Counted from the stretch's first letter, positions 23,862 through 34,122 are shown. The stretch: 64,000 nt of DNA from Nostocoides sp. F2B08 (GCF_009184895.1 NZ_WESE01000007.1:124001-188000); one strand, 5' to 3'. Numbers and translations are program-made. The notes: generated by a model from the letters alone, not told the origin.

Positions 23862-24383
23862 TCAGTGCAACAAGGACTTGGCGAACAGGACGACGACTCC
23901 GAGCATCCCTGCTCCGCTCGCCTCGAGCATGGCGGCTCGTCGAGGGTCTCCCGCATGTCGTGCGCCGAGGTAGCCGGCGATCGTGAGGATTCCGATCGCA
24001 CAGACGAGTGCTGAGAAGGCCGCCACGGTCGGGTTGCGGGTCACCGCATAGACACCGACGTAGACCGCGATGCTGGGAAGTCCACCCATGAGGACACCCG
24101 ACTTGCGGGTCGCCGACGAGCCGAGTCTGCGCAGCAGACCCCGGCTGTCACCCTCGAAGCGCATCGCCAGAGCATGGACGTACAGATCCGCCATCCAGTA
24201 GATGACCAGCACCGCACCGGTGGCTATCGCCACACGTACGGCCTCCGAGGTGCTGAGACTGACCGCTGCCAGAGCGGTGGCGGAGACGATGGCGCCGTAC
24301 AGAAGACCGGCCGGGTCGCCGCCGCGCAGCAGTCGACGCCCCGGATTCCGGCCGGCCGCGACCCCTGCTCCGTGCAATGTCAC
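23862..24383 (-). CDS. Small integral membrane protein, unknown
   Basis: 173 aa, with about five hydrophobic segments, one containing VIYWMADLYVHALA. No domain is recognised. The GTG at 24383 lacks a ribosome-binding site, and TACAGT ends 6 nt before it, so it is probably leaderless. It converges on the membrane protein at 23198 with 22 bases between stops. No TCACC palindrome is near it. Confidence 0.65.
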   Translation of the reverse strand: MTLHGAGVAAGRNPGRRLLRGGDPAGLLYGAIVSATALAAVSLSTSEAVRVAIATGAVLVIYWMADLYVHALAMRFEGDSRGLLRRLGSSATRKSGVLMGGLPSIAVYVGVYAVTRNPTVAAFSALVCAIGILTIAGYLGARHAGDPRRAAMLEASGAGMLGVVVLFAKSLLH

Positions 24384-24452
24384 ACCGACACTGTAGGACG
24401 GAAGAACCGTGGTCGCCGTGGTGGGGGCGAGCCGTCTATGGTCCGTGAGCTC

Positions 24453-24529
<77 letters not shown>

Positions 24530-24600
24530 TGGCTGCCCTCCGGGGAGAGCGAGAAGCACCATATCGCACGCCGGTTGGCTTCTCCGAATCGCCTCACCGT

Positions 24601-26124
24601 TCAGCGGCGACGCTTCTCGCGAACCCGCACCGAGACCTCGATCGGGGTGCCCTCGAAGCCGAACTCCTCGCGGAGGCGACGTTCGACGAATCGCCGGTAC
24701 CCGGCTTCGATGAACCCCGAGGCGAACAGCACGAACCTCGGCGGGCGCGTGGAGACCTGGGTCGCGAAGAGGATCCGCGGTTGCTTGCCTCCGCGCACCG
24801 GATGGGGGTGTGCGGCGACGACCTCCCCGAGGAAGGCGTTGAGCCGCCCCGTCTGCACTCGCGTGTCCCAGGACTCGAGCGCCCGCTCGAGCGCCGGCAC
24901 GAGCTTCTCGAGATGCCGTCCCGTCCGTGCCGAGAGGTTCACCCGTGGCGCCCACGGAATCTGCACGAGCTCACGATCGATCTCGCGCTCGAGATAATGG
25001 CGCCGCTCCTCGTCCGTCGTGTCCCACTTGTTGTAGCCGATGACGAGAGCTCGTCCGGCGTCGATCACCTGCTGGACGACGCGGATGTCCTGCTCCGCGA
25101 TCGGCTCGCCGGCGTCGATGAGCACGACCGCCACCTCGGCCTTCTCCAAGGCGGTCTGGGTGCGGAGGGACGCGTAGAAGTCGGCTCCCCGGGTCTGGTG
25201 CACCCGGCGTCGGATGCCGGCCGTGTCGACGAAGCGCCACGTCCGACCTCCCAGTTCGATGAGCTCGTCGACCGGGTCCCGGGTGGTGCCGGCGACCTCG
25301 TCGACGACGACCCGATTCTCACCGGCGAGCTTGTTGAGAAGGGAGGACTTGCCGACATTGGGCCGTCCGATGAGCGCGACCCGCCGCGGTCCCCCCTCGA
25401 GATCCACACCGCCGTGTGCCGCCACCTCCGGGAGCACCTCGAGCACCGCGTCGAGCATGTCACCGCTCCCCCGCCCGTGGAGGGCCGACACCGGCCACGG
25501 TTGGCCGAGACCGAGGTTCCACAGCGCAGCTGCATCCGCCTCGAACCGCTGGTCGTCCACCTTGTTGGCGACGAGGACGACCGGCTTGCCGGAGCGTCGC
25601 AGCAGGCGCACGACGGCTTCGTCGTCGCCGGTGGCTCCCACGACGGCGTCGACGACGAACATCACGACGTCGGCCATCTCGATCGCCACCTCGGCCTGCT
25701 CGGCCACACGCAGGTGGATCCCGCTGGCATCGACGGCCCAGCCGCCGGTGTCGAGGAGCGTGAACCGTCGTCCCGCCCAGTCCGCTGCGTAGGCGACCCG
25801 GTCCCGGGTCACTCCCGGGACATCCTCGACCACGGCCTCCCGCCTGCCCAGGATCCGGTTCACCAGCGTGGACTTGCCGACGTTGGGGCGACCGACGACC
25901 GCGACCACGGGCAGCGGTCCGGCGTCCGATTCCGCATCCGGCACGTACTCGCCGGCCAGCAGGGCGCGGTCCTCGTCGGTGAGGTCGAAGTCCTCCAGAC
26001 CTGCGCGCAGCGCACGCTCGACCTCGATGCCCTCGGCGGGCATCTCGCTCTCGTGCCCGGACGCGATCCCCTCGGATGCCGCTGCGCGGGCGGCCTGCGT
26101 CGTGGTCTCCTCCGAAGAACTCAT
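24601..26124 (-). CDS. der: Ribosome-assembly GTPase Der (EngA)
   Basis: 507 aa. Two consecutive G domains are present, each with GRPNVGKS (STLVNRIL in the first, SLLNKL in the second), NKVD and NKWD specificity motifs, and a C-terminal KH-like domain. This tandem arrangement is unique to Der, which is needed for 50S subunit maturation. An acidic N-terminal extension of about 65 residues precedes the first G domain, as in other actinobacterial Der proteins. ATG 26124 is preferred. It is the last gene of the minus-strand run from ald, 46 bases after plsC. Confidence 0.97.
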   Translation of the reverse strand: MSSSEETTTQAARAAASEGIASGHESEMPAEGIEVERALRAGLEDFDLTDEDRALLAGEYVPDAESDAGPLPVVAVVGRPNVGKSTLVNRILGRREAVVEDVPGVTRDRVAYAADWAGRRFTLLDTGGWAVDASGIHLRVAEQAEVAIEMADVVMFVVDAVVGATGDDEAVVRLLRRSGKPVVLVANKVDDQRFEADAAALWNLGLGQPWPVSALHGRGSGDMLDAVLEVLPEVAAHGGVDLEGGPRRVALIGRPNVGKSSLLNKLAGENRVVVDEVAGTTRDPVDELIELGGRTWRFVDTAGIRRRVHQTRGADFYASLRTQTALEKAEVAVVLIDAGEPIAEQDIRVVQQVIDAGRALVIGYNKWDTTDEERRHYLEREIDRELVQIPWAPRVNLSARTGRHLEKLVPALERALESWDTRVQTGRLNAFLGEVVAAHPHPVRGGKQPRILFATQVSTRPPRFVLFASGFIEAGYRRFVERRLREEFGFEGTPIEVSVRVREKRRR

Positions 26125-26170
26125 CCGGCCATTCTCCCCTACCCGGGAGGAACCGTCCGCCACGCGGTGG

Positions 26171-26869
26171 TCAGGGTAGGTCGGGGAGGAGATCGGGAGG
26201 GATGTCGGTCGGCAGCGGGATGCCGTGTCGCTCGGACGCCCCCGTCACGTGGGTCGCGAGACGAGTGCGGATCTCCTCACTCGCCCGTTCGAGTCGCACC
26301 CGACCCGGCACCCCCGCCAGCGGCTCGACGGTCAGCGGCTCACCGAGGTCGAGGACGAGCCGGGAGCGGGGTCGTGGCCACGAGTTGGCGAGGTCCCCCG
26401 TGCGTCTCGTGCCGAGGCAGGCCACCGGCATCACTGTCGCCCGGGACTGCAGGGCGAGCCAAGCCGCGCCCTTGCCGGCCTCCGCGAGGTCGCCGCGCCC
26501 ACGTCCGCCCTCTGGAAACACGCCGAGCACCCCTCCTCGACGCAGCACCTCGAGCGCCTGGCCCAGGGCACGACGGTCGCCGTGACGCTGGTCGAGCGGG
26601 ATCTGCCCCGACCACCTGAGCAACCGACCCGTTCCGCCGACGAACGTGCGGTCGAGCACGAGGAAGTGCGCCGGTCGCGGCAGGAACCCGAAGGCGAACG
26701 GTCCGTCGAGGAACCCCGTGTGGTTGAGGACCGCGACGACCGGACCGCCCGCGGGCATCCGCTCACGATGGTGGACCTGGGTGTCGTACAGAGCGGCGAG
26801 GATCGGTCGCGCCCCGCGTCTGAACCACGTGGACCGCCACTCGGGCGGTGGAGGGTGGTCGGGGGTCAT
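26171..26869 (-). CDS. 1-acyl-glycerol-3-phosphate acyltransferase family (PlsC)
   Basis: 232 aa. Acyltransferase motifs are NHTGFLD (the NHx4D catalytic block) and [10 protein letters not shown], typical of PlsC-type enzymes that acylate lysophosphatidic acid. There is only a weak hydrophobic N-terminus, so it is probably a peripheral membrane protein. The start overlaps the cmk stop by 4 bases. The cmk-plsC-der order is common in actinomycetes, and some copies are annotated as phospholipid acyltransferases without proof of substrate. Confidence 0.88.
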   Translation of the reverse strand: MTPDHPPPPEWRSTWFRRGARPILAALYDTQVHHRERMPAGGPVVAVLNHTGFLDGPFAFGFLPRPAHFLVLDRTFVGGTGRLLRWSGQIPLDQRHGDRRALGQALEVLRRGGVLGVFPEGGRGRGDLAEAGKGAAWLALQSRATVMPVACLGTRRTGDLANSWPRPRSRLVLDLGEPLTVEPLAGVPGRVRLERASEEIRTRLATHVTGASERHGIPLPTDIPPDLLPDLP

Positions 26870-27561
26870 GTCGGTTCGGCCCTGGCGACCACCTCGAGGA
26901 CGGCGGCGACGCTCTGGTCGAAGTCGAGGTCGGACGTGTCGACGAGTACGACGCCGTCCGCGGCGACATGGAACGTGGACACTGTGGCGTCATCGCGGTC
27001 CCTGCGCAGCACCTGGTCGCGGGTGGCCTCCATCGTGGTGTCCGAGGCCTCGCCGTGCAGCTCGGCGGACCGTCGCCGCAGTCGGGCCTCCTCCGAGGCG
27101 GTCAGCAGGATGCGGACGTCGGCGTCGGGGGCCACGACGGTCGTGATGTCGCGTCCCTCGGCCACCACTCCCCCGGACTCGCGGGCGATGTCGGCCATGA
27201 GCACGCGCTGCCGTTTGCGCATCTCTGCGCGCACCTCGAGGTTGGTCGCGACCACCGACACGACCGACGAGATGTCGGTCGTGCGGATCTCCACACCGAC
27301 ATCCTTACCGTCGACGGCAACGGTGGGGGCCGCGGGATCGGTGCCCATGAGCAGGGGTACCCGACGTGCTGCATCCGCCACGGCAGCGGTGTCGGCGAGC
27401 TCGATGCCCTGGTCCAGACACCACCAGGTCAGAGCGCGGTACATCGCACCGGTGTCGAGATAACCCAGACCGAGCGAGCGTGCCACGGCCCGGGACACGC
27501 TCGACTTGCCCGAACCGGACGGTCCGTCGATCGCGATCTTGACGGGACGACGCGTCGTCAT
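26866..27561 (-). CDS. cmk: Cytidylate kinase
   Basis: 231 aa. The P-loop GPSGSGKSS starts near residue 13, followed by LDTGAMYRALT and the RDITTVV segment diagnostic of bacterial CMP kinase. The LID-like region holds RRRSAELHGE. It phosphorylates CMP and dCMP for nucleotide and phospholipid synthesis. ATG 27561 overlaps the tyrA stop by 4 bases and has GGAGG 8 nt upstream; another ATG five codons earlier is less likely. Confidence 0.96.
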   Translation of the reverse strand: MTTRRPVKIAIDGPSGSGKSSVSRAVARSLGLGYLDTGAMYRALTWWCLDQGIELADTAAVADAARRVPLLMGTDPAAPTVAVDGKDVGVEIRTTDISSVVSVVATNLEVRAEMRKRQRVLMADIARESGGVVAEGRDITTVVAPDADVRILLTASEEARLRRRSAELHGEASDTTMEATRDQVLRRDRDDATVSTFHVAADGVVLVDTSDLDFDQSVAAVLEVVARAEPT

Positions 27562-28700
27562 CCGTGCAACCTCCATCCGCGCTCGGTGAGCGCCTCGGTG
27601 AGGTGCCCGACGGCACCGGGGACGACGAAGATCTCGGCCAGGCCGAAGGGTTGTCCCTGCGCGTGGTCCAGGCGCAGGTCCTCGAGGTTGACGCCGGCCG
27701 CGCCGACATCGTTGAACAGCCGGCCGAGCTGTCCCGGCTCGTCTGGGACGAAGACGGTCACCGAGCCGTATGCGGTGGGCGCCGAGCCGTGCTTGCCCGG
27801 GATCCGCGCATGGCCGGCGTTGCCCGCCGCGAGGCGGCCGGCGATCACGGCGCGCGAGCCGGGGGCTCCGAGGTCGTGCGATCCGTCGCGCGCGATCGCA
27901 CCGAGCGCCTCCTGAAGGTCCTGCAGGTCGGCGATGACCTCCATGAGCACCCGGCGCACCGCCGGGGCGTTCCCGACGAGGATCTGGGTCCACAGCCCTG
28001 GGTCGCTGGCAGCGATCCGGGTGACGTCCCGGACGCCCTGACCGGCCAGAGCAGCGGAGGTGTCCGACAGGTGCTCGAGGCGTGCGGCAACGACCGAGGC
28101 CGCGATCTGAGGGACGTGACTGACCGAGGCCACCGCCTCGTCGTGCTCGTCCGCTCCGAGGACGACGACGGCGGCACCGGCGGACTCGGCCAGCCTCCGG
28201 ATCGCTGTCAGGGCCGTCGAGGTCGTCTCGCTGGTCGGGGTGAGCACCCAGGCCCGTCCCTCGAAGAGGTCCCCCCTGGCGGAGATGGCGCCGCTCCGCT
28301 CCCGCCCCGCCATCGGGTGACCGCCGACGAAACGCGCGAGGTCACCACCTCGGACGCCGACCTCGTCCACGATGATCCCCTTGACCGAGGCGACATCCGT
28401 GACAATGGCCGCCGGGAAACGCCGTTGGGCCGCGACGACGACGTCGGAGGTGACGTCGGGCGGGGTGGCGACGACGACGATGTCGACGGACCCGGCTGCC
28501 TCGGCGGCCGGAGCGGGCAGGGAGCCGGCACCGAGATCGCGGGCCAGGGCAGCGGTCGTCGGTGAGAGGTCCTCCAGGGTCACCCGGACCCCCTGTGCCT
28601 GCAGCGCCATCCCGATGCTGGCGCCGATGAGACCGGCTCCGATCACGTGGACCGAGCCGGTCATCCGCGGACGACTCGGCATGTCGCGGGATCCTGGCAT
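27558..28700 (-). CDS. tyrA: Prephenate dehydrogenase
   Basis: 380 aa. A Rossmann motif GAGLIGASIG, GGHPMAGRERSG and SHVPQ identify the TyrA dehydrogenase domain that makes 4-hydroxyphenylpyruvate for tyrosine. The C-terminal 75 residues form an ACT domain (VPDEPGQLGRLFNDVG), so feedback by tyrosine or another amino acid is likely. The start is uncertain: ATG 28700 follows the rluB stop by one base with GGGGA upstream, and ATGs at 28682 and 28664 are alternatives. It overlaps cmk by 4 bases. Confidence 0.93.
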   Translation of the reverse strand: MPGSRDMPSRPRMTGSVHVIGAGLIGASIGMALQAQGVRVTLEDLSPTTAALARDLGAGSLPAPAAEAAGSVDIVVVATPPDVTSDVVVAAQRRFPAAIVTDVASVKGIIVDEVGVRGGDLARFVGGHPMAGRERSGAISARGDLFEGRAWVLTPTSETTSTALTAIRRLAESAGAAVVVLGADEHDEAVASVSHVPQIAASVVAARLEHLSDTSAALAGQGVRDVTRIAASDPGLWTQILVGNAPAVRRVLMEVIADLQDLQEALGAIARDGSHDLGAPGSRAVIAGRLAAGNAGHARIPGKHGSAPTAYGSVTVFVPDEPGQLGRLFNDVGAAGVNLEDLRLDHAQGQPFGLAEIFVVPGAVGHLTEALTERGWRLHG

Positions 28701-28701
28701 G

Positions 28702-29565
28702 TCACATCCCCGCGGCCGAGTACAGCGCGCTGACCTCCGCCGACGACAGAGCCCGCCACTTGCCGGGCTTGGTGTCGCCGAGCCGGATCGGCCCGACCTG
28801 GGTGCGAACGAGGCTGATGACCGGGTGTCCGACCTCCGCCAGCATCCGACGGACGATGTGCTTGCGCCCCTCGTGGAGCGCGACCTCGACAAGGGCCTTG
28901 CCGGGCTGGGAGTCCACCACCTTGAAGGAGTCCACGGCGACCGGTCCGTCCTCGAGCTCGATGCCGGCCCGCAGCCGCTTACCGAGGTCACGGGGCAGGG
29001 GACCCGGCACCTGGGCGAGATACGTCTTGAGCACGCCGTACCGGGGATGCTGCAGCCGATGGGCCAGGTCACCGTCGTTGGTGAGCAGGAGGAGTCCCTC
29101 GGTGTCGGCATCCAGTCGGCCGACGTGGAACAGCCGTTCGCTGCGGCCGCTGAGGTAGTCGCCGATGTCGACGCGACCGAGCTCGTCGTTCATCGACGTG
29201 ACGACTCCGAGAGGTTTGTTGAAGGCCAGGTAGACCCGGGACTCGTCGAGCTGGATCCGGTCCCCGTCGACGTGGACCACCTGGCGCAACGGGTCGATCC
29301 GCACCCCGAGTTCGGTGACCGTGACGCCGTCGACCTGGACCCGCCCCTCGCTGATCAACGTCTCGCACTGACGTCTCGAGCCGACGCCGGCGGCGGCGAG
29401 CAGCTTCTGCAGCCGCACACCGTCCGGGTCGTGGACGTCCACTTCGGGCCCTGCGTCCGGGCCGACCGTGCGCGTCGGCTGGGACCTCTTGGTCGATCCC
29501 GAGGCGGACTTGCTGCTGCGCGACTGGGAGCCGCCACGGCGGGGGCGCTGCCGAGGGGGTGTCAT
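28702..29565 (-). CDS. rluB: 23S rRNA pseudouridine synthase RluB-type
   Basis: 287 aa. A basic Ser/Arg-rich N-terminus of about 50 residues is followed by an S4 RNA-binding domain (LQKLLAAAGVGSRRQCETLI) and the RsuA-family catalytic domain with GRLDADTEGLLLLTNDG, where the first Asp is the catalytic residue. LHEGRKHIVRRML is also conserved. It modifies 23S (possibly 16S) rRNA. It overlaps the scpB stop by 4 bases. The scpA-scpB-rluB order is conserved in Gram-positives. Confidence 0.95.
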   Translation of the reverse strand: MTPPRQRPRRGGSQSRSSKSASGSTKRSQPTRTVGPDAGPEVDVHDPDGVRLQKLLAAAGVGSRRQCETLISEGRVQVDGVTVTELGVRIDPLRQVVHVDGDRIQLDESRVYLAFNKPLGVVTSMNDELGRVDIGDYLSGRSERLFHVGRLDADTEGLLLLTNDGDLAHRLQHPRYGVLKTYLAQVPGPLPRDLGKRLRAGIELEDGPVAVDSFKVVDSQPGKALVEVALHEGRKHIVRRMLAEVGHPVISLVRTQVGPIRLGDTKPGKWRALSSAEVSALYSAAGM

Positions 29566-30221
29566 CCTCGACCCGCCTCTGCGATCTCGTCGAGCACGTC
29601 GACCTCCGGAAGATAGGGAGCCAGGGCGGGTAGGTCGTCGAGCGAGCGTAGACCGAGCCGTTCGAGGAAGTAGGTCGTCGTGCCGTAGAGGACGGCACCG
29701 GACTCGTGCTCGGAGCCGACCTCCTCGATGAGCCCGCGACTGAGCAGGGTGCGTACGACACCGTCGACGTTGACGCCGCGGACCGCGCTCACCCGCGACC
29801 TCGAGATGGGCTGCCGGTAGGCGATGACGGCCAGTGTCTCCAGCGACGCCTGCGTGAGGCGAGCCTGCTGTCCGTCGAGCACGAACTTCTCGACCACGGG
29901 GGCGTAGTCGGCGCGACTGTACATCCGCCAACCTCCACCGACCTGGCGCAGCGTGAAGCCGCGCCCGGCCCCGGCATACTCGTCCTCGAGGGCGACCAAG
30001 GCCGACGAGACATCCTCGAGCGGCACCTCGAGGGCGGCGGCGAGCGTCAGCTCCGGAACCGGCTCGTCGACGACCATGAGCACCGCCTCCAGAGCCCCGC
30101 GAAGACCGCCGGGAAAGGCCGCTACGTCGAGCCCCATCTGTGCCGGGATCCCCTCGGGGGGCCCAGCCTGGTTCTCGGCCGCAGTCGGCTCGGTTCGGGA
30201 TCCGTCGTCGGTGTGGGTCAT
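29562..30221 (-). CDS. scpB: Segregation and condensation protein B
   Basis: 219 aa. ScpB has two winged-helix domains; the first includes LEAVLMVVDEPVPELTLA and the second LTQASLETLAVIAYRQPISRS, a strongly conserved segment. It forms the kleisin complex with ScpA and SMC for chromosome compaction. ATG overlaps the scpA stop by 4 bases (ATGA), in keeping with a stoichiometric complex. Confidence 0.95.
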   Translation of the reverse strand: MTHTDDGSRTEPTAAENQAGPPEGIPAQMGLDVAAFPGGLRGALEAVLMVVDEPVPELTLAAALEVPLEDVSSALVALEDEYAGAGRGFTLRQVGGGWRMYSRADYAPVVEKFVLDGQQARLTQASLETLAVIAYRQPISRSRVSAVRGVNVDGVVRTLLSRGLIEEVGSEHESGAVLYGTTTYFLERLGLRSLDDLPALAPYLPEVDVLDEIAEAGRG

Positions 30222-31117
30222 GTGTCGTCCTGTGATCGGTCGGTGTCCGTCCGCTGGTCGGCGCCCGCGGGGGTCAGGTCCTCGTCGAACTCGTCACCCA
30301 CGTCGATCTCGCCCTCGTCGGCGCCGGTCCAGCGGACGGTCAGGTCCCCGAGGGCCTCGACCTGGTCGAAGGCGATCTGGGCATCCCGGAAGAGCTCCAG
30401 GAGGGCGAGGAACCGCGCCACGATGACGGGGGTGCTGTCGGCATCGGCGACGAGGCTGCGGAACGAGCACACCCGGTCCCGGCGGAGCCGCGCGCCGATG
30501 AGGCCGGCCTGCTCACGAACACTGACCGCCGGAGCGTGGAGATGGTCGAGACCCACGGTCGGAACCGGCTGAGGAGTCAGTGCGCGCGCCGCGATCATCG
30601 CCAGCTGCTCAGGGGTCACGGTCATGACGAGCTCGGGCAGGAGCGCCGCCAGCCGCGGCTCGAGGCCGGCCTGGCGTGGGGACATCCGGCCCGCCGAGCC
30701 CAACCGCTCGCCGAAGGTGCGGGCGATGTCCTTGAACGCGCGGTACTGCAGGAGGCGGGCGAACAGCAGGTCACGTGCCTCGATGAGGGCCAGGTCCTCG
30801 TCGTCCTCGGGTCCGCGCTGGGGCAGCAGCCGTGAGGCTTTGAGGTCGAGAAGCGTGGAGGCCACGAGGAGGAACTCGGTCGTCTGGTCGAGGTCCCACC
30901 CGTTGTCCGAGGCCTGTTGAGCCCGGATGTGGGCGATGAACTCGTCGGTCACCGTCGCAAGGGCGACCTCGGTGATGTCGAGGCGGTGCTTGGCGATCAG
31001 GCCGAGGAGCAGGTCGAACGGACCGGAGAAGACGTCGAGGTGGACCTCGAAGACCTGCTCCGGTGATCGACGGGTGATCACCCCTCCCGGGGTGACCGGA
31101 TCAGGCTGCTCCGCCAC
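30218..31117 (-). CDS. scpA: Segregation and condensation protein A (kleisin)
   Basis: About 299 aa. The N-terminal VFEVHLDVFSGPFDLLLGLI and the following EFLLVASTLLDLKASRLLP are the SMC-neck-binding region of ScpA. The C-terminal winged helix has VARFLALLELFRDAQIAFDQ. The start is uncertain. GTG 31117 overlaps the parA stop by 17 bases with a weak ribosome-binding site. GTG 31081 has a GGAGG site too close to it. Confidence 0.93.
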   Translation of the reverse strand: MAEQPDPVTPGGVITRRSPEQVFEVHLDVFSGPFDLLLGLIAKHRLDITEVALATVTDEFIAHIRAQQASDNGWDLDQTTEFLLVASTLLDLKASRLLPQRGPEDDEDLALIEARDLLFARLLQYRAFKDIARTFGERLGSAGRMSPRQAGLEPRLAALLPELVMTVTPEQLAMIAARALTPQPVPTVGLDHLHAPAVSVREQAGLIGARLRRDRVCSFRSLVADADSTPVIVARFLALLELFRDAQIAFDQVEALGDLTVRWTGADEGEIDVGDEFDEDLTPAGADQRTDTDRSQDDT

Positions 31118-32048
31118 GGGCAATGAGCTCGCGGGCGAGCTGCCGGTAGGCGTCCGCTCCGCTGTGGGTCGAGGCGTAGGTCGTGATCGGCTCCGCGGCC
31201 AGGGTGGCATCGGGGAACTTCACCGTCCGGCTGATGACCGTGTGGAACACCTGGTCGCCGAAGTGGTCGACGACCGAGCGGACGACCTCCTTGGAGTGGA
31301 GGGTGCGGCCGTCGTACATCGTCGCGAGGATGCCGTCGATCTGCAGGCGCGGGTTGAGCCGGTCGGTGATCTTCTCGATCGTTTCCACGAGGAGGGCGAC
31401 CCCGCGCATGGCGAAGAACTCGCACTCCAGCGGAATGATCACACCGTGGGCGGCCGTCAAGGCATTGACGGTGAGGAGTCCGAGCGAGGGCTGGCAGTCG
31501 ATGAGGACGACGTCGTAGTCGTCGAGGACGGGCCGCAGCACTCTCGCGAGGATCTGCTCCCGGGCAACCTCGCCGACGAGCTGGACCTCGGCGGCCGACA
31601 GGTCGATGTTGGCGGGAATGAGGTCGACGCCGGGTGTGCCCGTGGCCTGGATGACGTCGGTGACGTCGTGGCCGCGCTCGATGAGCAGGTTGTAGATGGT
31701 GACGTCGAGCTCATGGGTGCGGATGCCGAGGCCGACCGAGAGCGCGCCCTGCGGGTCGAAGTCGACGAGCAGGACGCGGCGGTCGTACTCGGCGAGCGCG
31801 GCGCCGAGGTTGATCGTCGACGTCGTCTTGCCGACGCCGCCCTTCTGGTTGCACATCGCGATGATCCGGGCCGGACCGTGCGCAGCGAGTGGCGGCGGGA
31901 CGGGGAAGTCGGGAAGCGGTCGACCGGTCGGTCCGATGGTGCCGTGGCCGGCGTCGTCCGTGCCTGGAAGTATGTCGTGTGTGCCCGGGGGTGCGCCGGG
32001 CGCCTGCTCAGCGGTCTCCTCGAAAGCCACGTAGTCCTCTCCCACCAT
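31101..32048 (-). CDS. parA: ParA/Soj-type partitioning ATPase
   Basis: 315 aa. A deviant Walker A motif KGGVGKTT (about 69-76), LLVDFDPQGAL and VVLIDCQPSLG mark the ParA/MinD family. An unstructured Pro/Gly-rich N-terminus of about 60 residues precedes the ATPase. There is no parB partner beside it. Its place next to xerD and scpA-scpB is the conserved second ParA (the Rv1708 type in mycobacteria, from memory) rather than the parAB locus at the origin. It lies 35 bases after xerD. Confidence 0.92.
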   Translation of the reverse strand: MVGEDYVAFEETAEQAPGAPPGTHDILPGTDDAGHGTIGPTGRPLPDFPVPPPLAAHGPARIIAMCNQKGGVGKTTSTINLGAALAEYDRRVLLVDFDPQGALSVGLGIRTHELDVTIYNLLIERGHDVTDVIQATGTPGVDLIPANIDLSAAEVQLVGEVAREQILARVLRPVLDDYDVVLIDCQPSLGLLTVNALTAAHGVIIPLECEFFAMRGVALLVETIEKITDRLNPRLQIDGILATMYDGRTLHSKEVVRSVVDHFGDQVFHTVISRTVKFPDATLAAEPITTYASTHSGADAYRQLARELIARGGAA

Positions 32049-32083
32049 CGCCGGTCAGCGTCGCGCTGATCGCCCCGACCTTA

Positions 32084-33010
32084 TCAGCGCGCCCGAGGGT
32101 GCGCCTGCGCGTAGACCTCCCTCAGGCGCTGCGCCGTCACGAGCGTGTAGATCTGGGTCGTCGTCACCGATGCGTGCCCCAGGAGCTCCTGGACGACGCG
32201 CACGTCGGCGCCCCCGTCCAGCAGATGCGTGGCGAAGGAGTGCCGGAGGGTATGCGGTGAGACCTTTTCCAGTCCGGCCCGCTCCGCGGCGGTCCGGATC
32301 ACCGCCCACGCCGACTGCCGCGAGAGCCGGCGGCCGCGGCGCCCGAGGAAGACCGCCGGCGTGCCCGGACCCTGGGCGGCCAACCCGGGCCGCGCACGCA
32401 CGAGGTACTCGCCCAGGGCGCGCACCGCATACGAACCCAGGGGGACGACCCGCTGCTTGGAGCCCTTGCCGAAGAGCCGCACGACGCCCTCGTCGAGGTC
32501 GATGTCGTCGAGGTCGAGGCCCACGGCCTCGGAGATCCGCGCTCCGGCGCCGTACAGCACCTCCAGCAGGGCCCGGTCACGCAGCGACATCGGCGGGTCG
32601 CCGAGCGAAGCCGCGTCCAGCAGCCGCTCGACCTCGTCGAGGGGGATCGCCTTGGGGAGCCGGCTGGGGGGCGTGGGCGGCGCGACGGCGCGTGCCGGAT
32701 CCTGATCCGTCAACCCCTCCGCCGCGAGATAGCGGTGGAAGCCGCGGACGGCGACCATCGTGCGGGCCGCGGACGAGGCGGCGAGCGGCCGGCGATCCGG
32801 ACCGCCGGTGCGCAGCGCGCGCAGGAAGTCCGAGACGGTGGCCTCGGTGATCTCCTCGGGTCGTCCCAGACCGAGCGCACGCGTGTGCTCGAGGTAGCGG
32901 TCGAGGTCGCGACGGTACGCCGTGAGGGTGTGCGCGGCCAGGCCGCGTTCCACGTCGAGATGGGTCAGCCAGCCGGCGACAGCCCGCTCCAGCGGGGTGG
33001 CGCCGCTCAG
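32084..33010 (-). CDS. xerD: Tyrosine recombinase XerD
   Basis: About 309 aa. An N-terminal SAM-like core-binding domain ([20 protein letters not shown]) and a catalytic domain with Arg in [21 protein letters not shown] (HxxR) and the Tyr nucleophile in TTTQIYTLV are all visible. XerD resolves chromosome dimers at dif with XerC. The start codon is a puzzle: the natural N-terminus begins at a CTG that overlaps the ald stop, and no ATG, GTG or TTG occurs in frame between GTG 33070 and GTG 32953. The call of 33010 is provisional. Confidence 0.92.
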   Translation of the reverse strand: MSGATPLERAVAGWLTHLDVERGLAAHTLTAYRRDLDRYLEHTRALGLGRPEEITEATVSDFLRALRTGGPDRRPLAASSAARTMVAVRGFHRYLAAEGLTDQDPARAVAPPTPPSRLPKAIPLDEVERLLDAASLGDPPMSLRDRALLEVLYGAGARISEAVGLDLDDIDLDEGVVRLFGKGSKQRVVPLGSYAVRALGEYLVRARPGLAAQGPGTPAVFLGRRGRRLSRQSAWAVIRTAAERAGLEKVSPHTLRHSFATHLLDGGADVRVVQELLGHASVTTTQIYTLVTAQRLREVYAQAHPRAR

Positions 33011-34122
33011 GTGAGCACCTGCTCCAGCGGGATCGAGTCCAGCCCGAACGCCTCCGCCACGGGCGCGCACGTGATGTGACCGCCGTGGGTGTTCAGCCCC
33101 TGGGCCAGCGCGGGGTCCGCGCGCATCGCCTCCAGCCACCCCACGTCGGCGAGGCGCACGGCGTAGGCGACGGTGGCGTTGGTCAGACCCCAAGTCGAGG
33201 TGTGAGGCACGGCGCCGGGCATGTTCGCGACGCAGTAGTAGATCGAGTTGTGGACCGGGAAGGTGGGGTCGGCGTGGGTCGTGGGGCGCGAACCCTCGAA
33301 GCAGCCGCCCTGGTCGATCGCGACGTCGACGAGGACCGAGCCTGGTTTCATCTGGGCCACCATGTCGTCGGTGACGAGCTTGGGGGCCTTGGCGCCGGGA
33401 ACGAGGACCGTGCCGATGACCATGTCCGCCTCCAGCACCTCCTTGCGGACCGAGAGCTCCGAGGACGCGATCTGGCGCACGCGGTTGTCGTAGCGCCAGA
33501 AGCTCATCCGCAGCTTGTCGAGGTCGGTGTCGAGGAGCGTCACCTCCGCGCCCATGCCGAGCGCGATGTTCGCGGCGTTCTGGCCCGCCACCCCCGCCCC
33601 GAGCACCACGACCTTGGCGTTGGCCACTCCCCCGATGCCCCCCATGAGGACGCCCCGGCCACCCTGCGGCCTCATCATGGAGTGCGCGCCGACCTGAGGC
33701 GCGAGGCAGCCGGCCACCTCCGACATCGGGTAGAGCAGCGGCAGCATCCCGCTCTGCAGGCGCACCGTCTCGTAGGCGATCGCCGTGGTGCCGGACTCGA
33801 TGAGTCGGTGGGTGAGGGCCTCGTCGGCGGCGAGGTGGAGGTAGGTGAACAGCACGAGCCCCTCTCGCAGCCGGTGGTACTCCTCGGCCACGGGCTCCTT
33901 GACCTTCATGACCATGTCCGCCTCACCCCACACATCGTCGGCCACCCCGATGATCCGGGCGCCGACGGCGGTGAAGTCCTCGTCGCTGATGCCGGAGCCG
34001 ACGCCGGCGTCCTTCTCGATCAGCACCTCGTGACCGTGCCGGACCAGCTCGTGGACGCCGACCGGGGTGATGCCCACCCGGAACTCGTTGTTCTTGACCT
34101 CGCGGGGTACTCCGACCTTCAT
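33007..34122 (-). CDS. ald: Alanine dehydrogenase
   Basis: 371 aa, the full family length. It has [17 protein letters not shown] at the N-terminus, KVKEP with the substrate Lys, the catalytic His in TYLHLA, the NAD motif [14 protein letters not shown], and DQGGCFE with the catalytic Asp. It interconverts L-alanine with pyruvate and ammonia. AAGGAG lies before the ATG. It begins the minus-strand run to der. Confidence 0.97.
   Translation of the reverse strand: MKVGVPREVKNNEFRVGITPVGVHELVRHGHEVLIEKDAGVGSGISDEDFTAVGARIIGVADDVWGEADMVMKVKEPVAEEYHRLREGLVLFTYLHLAADEALTHRLIESGTTAIAYETVRLQSGMLPLLYPMSEVAGCLAPQVGAHSMMRPQGGRGVLMGGIGGVANAKVVVLGAGVAGQNAANIALGMGAEVTLLDTDLDKLRMSFWRYDNRVRQIASSELSVRKEVLEADMVIGTVLVPGAKAPKLVTDDMVAQMKPGSVLVDVAIDQGGCFEGSRPTTHADPTFPVHNSIYYCVANMPGAVPHTSTWGLTNATVAYAVRLADVGWLEAMRADPALAQGLNTHGGHITCAPVAEAFGLDSIPLEQVLT

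Noticed and set aside
31078-31095. TCACC-N8-GGTGA palindrome near the scpA start.
   Set aside because: The spacer is one base longer than in the five regulon sites and it lies at the scpA/parA junction, partly in coding sequence. I do not count it in the regulon.
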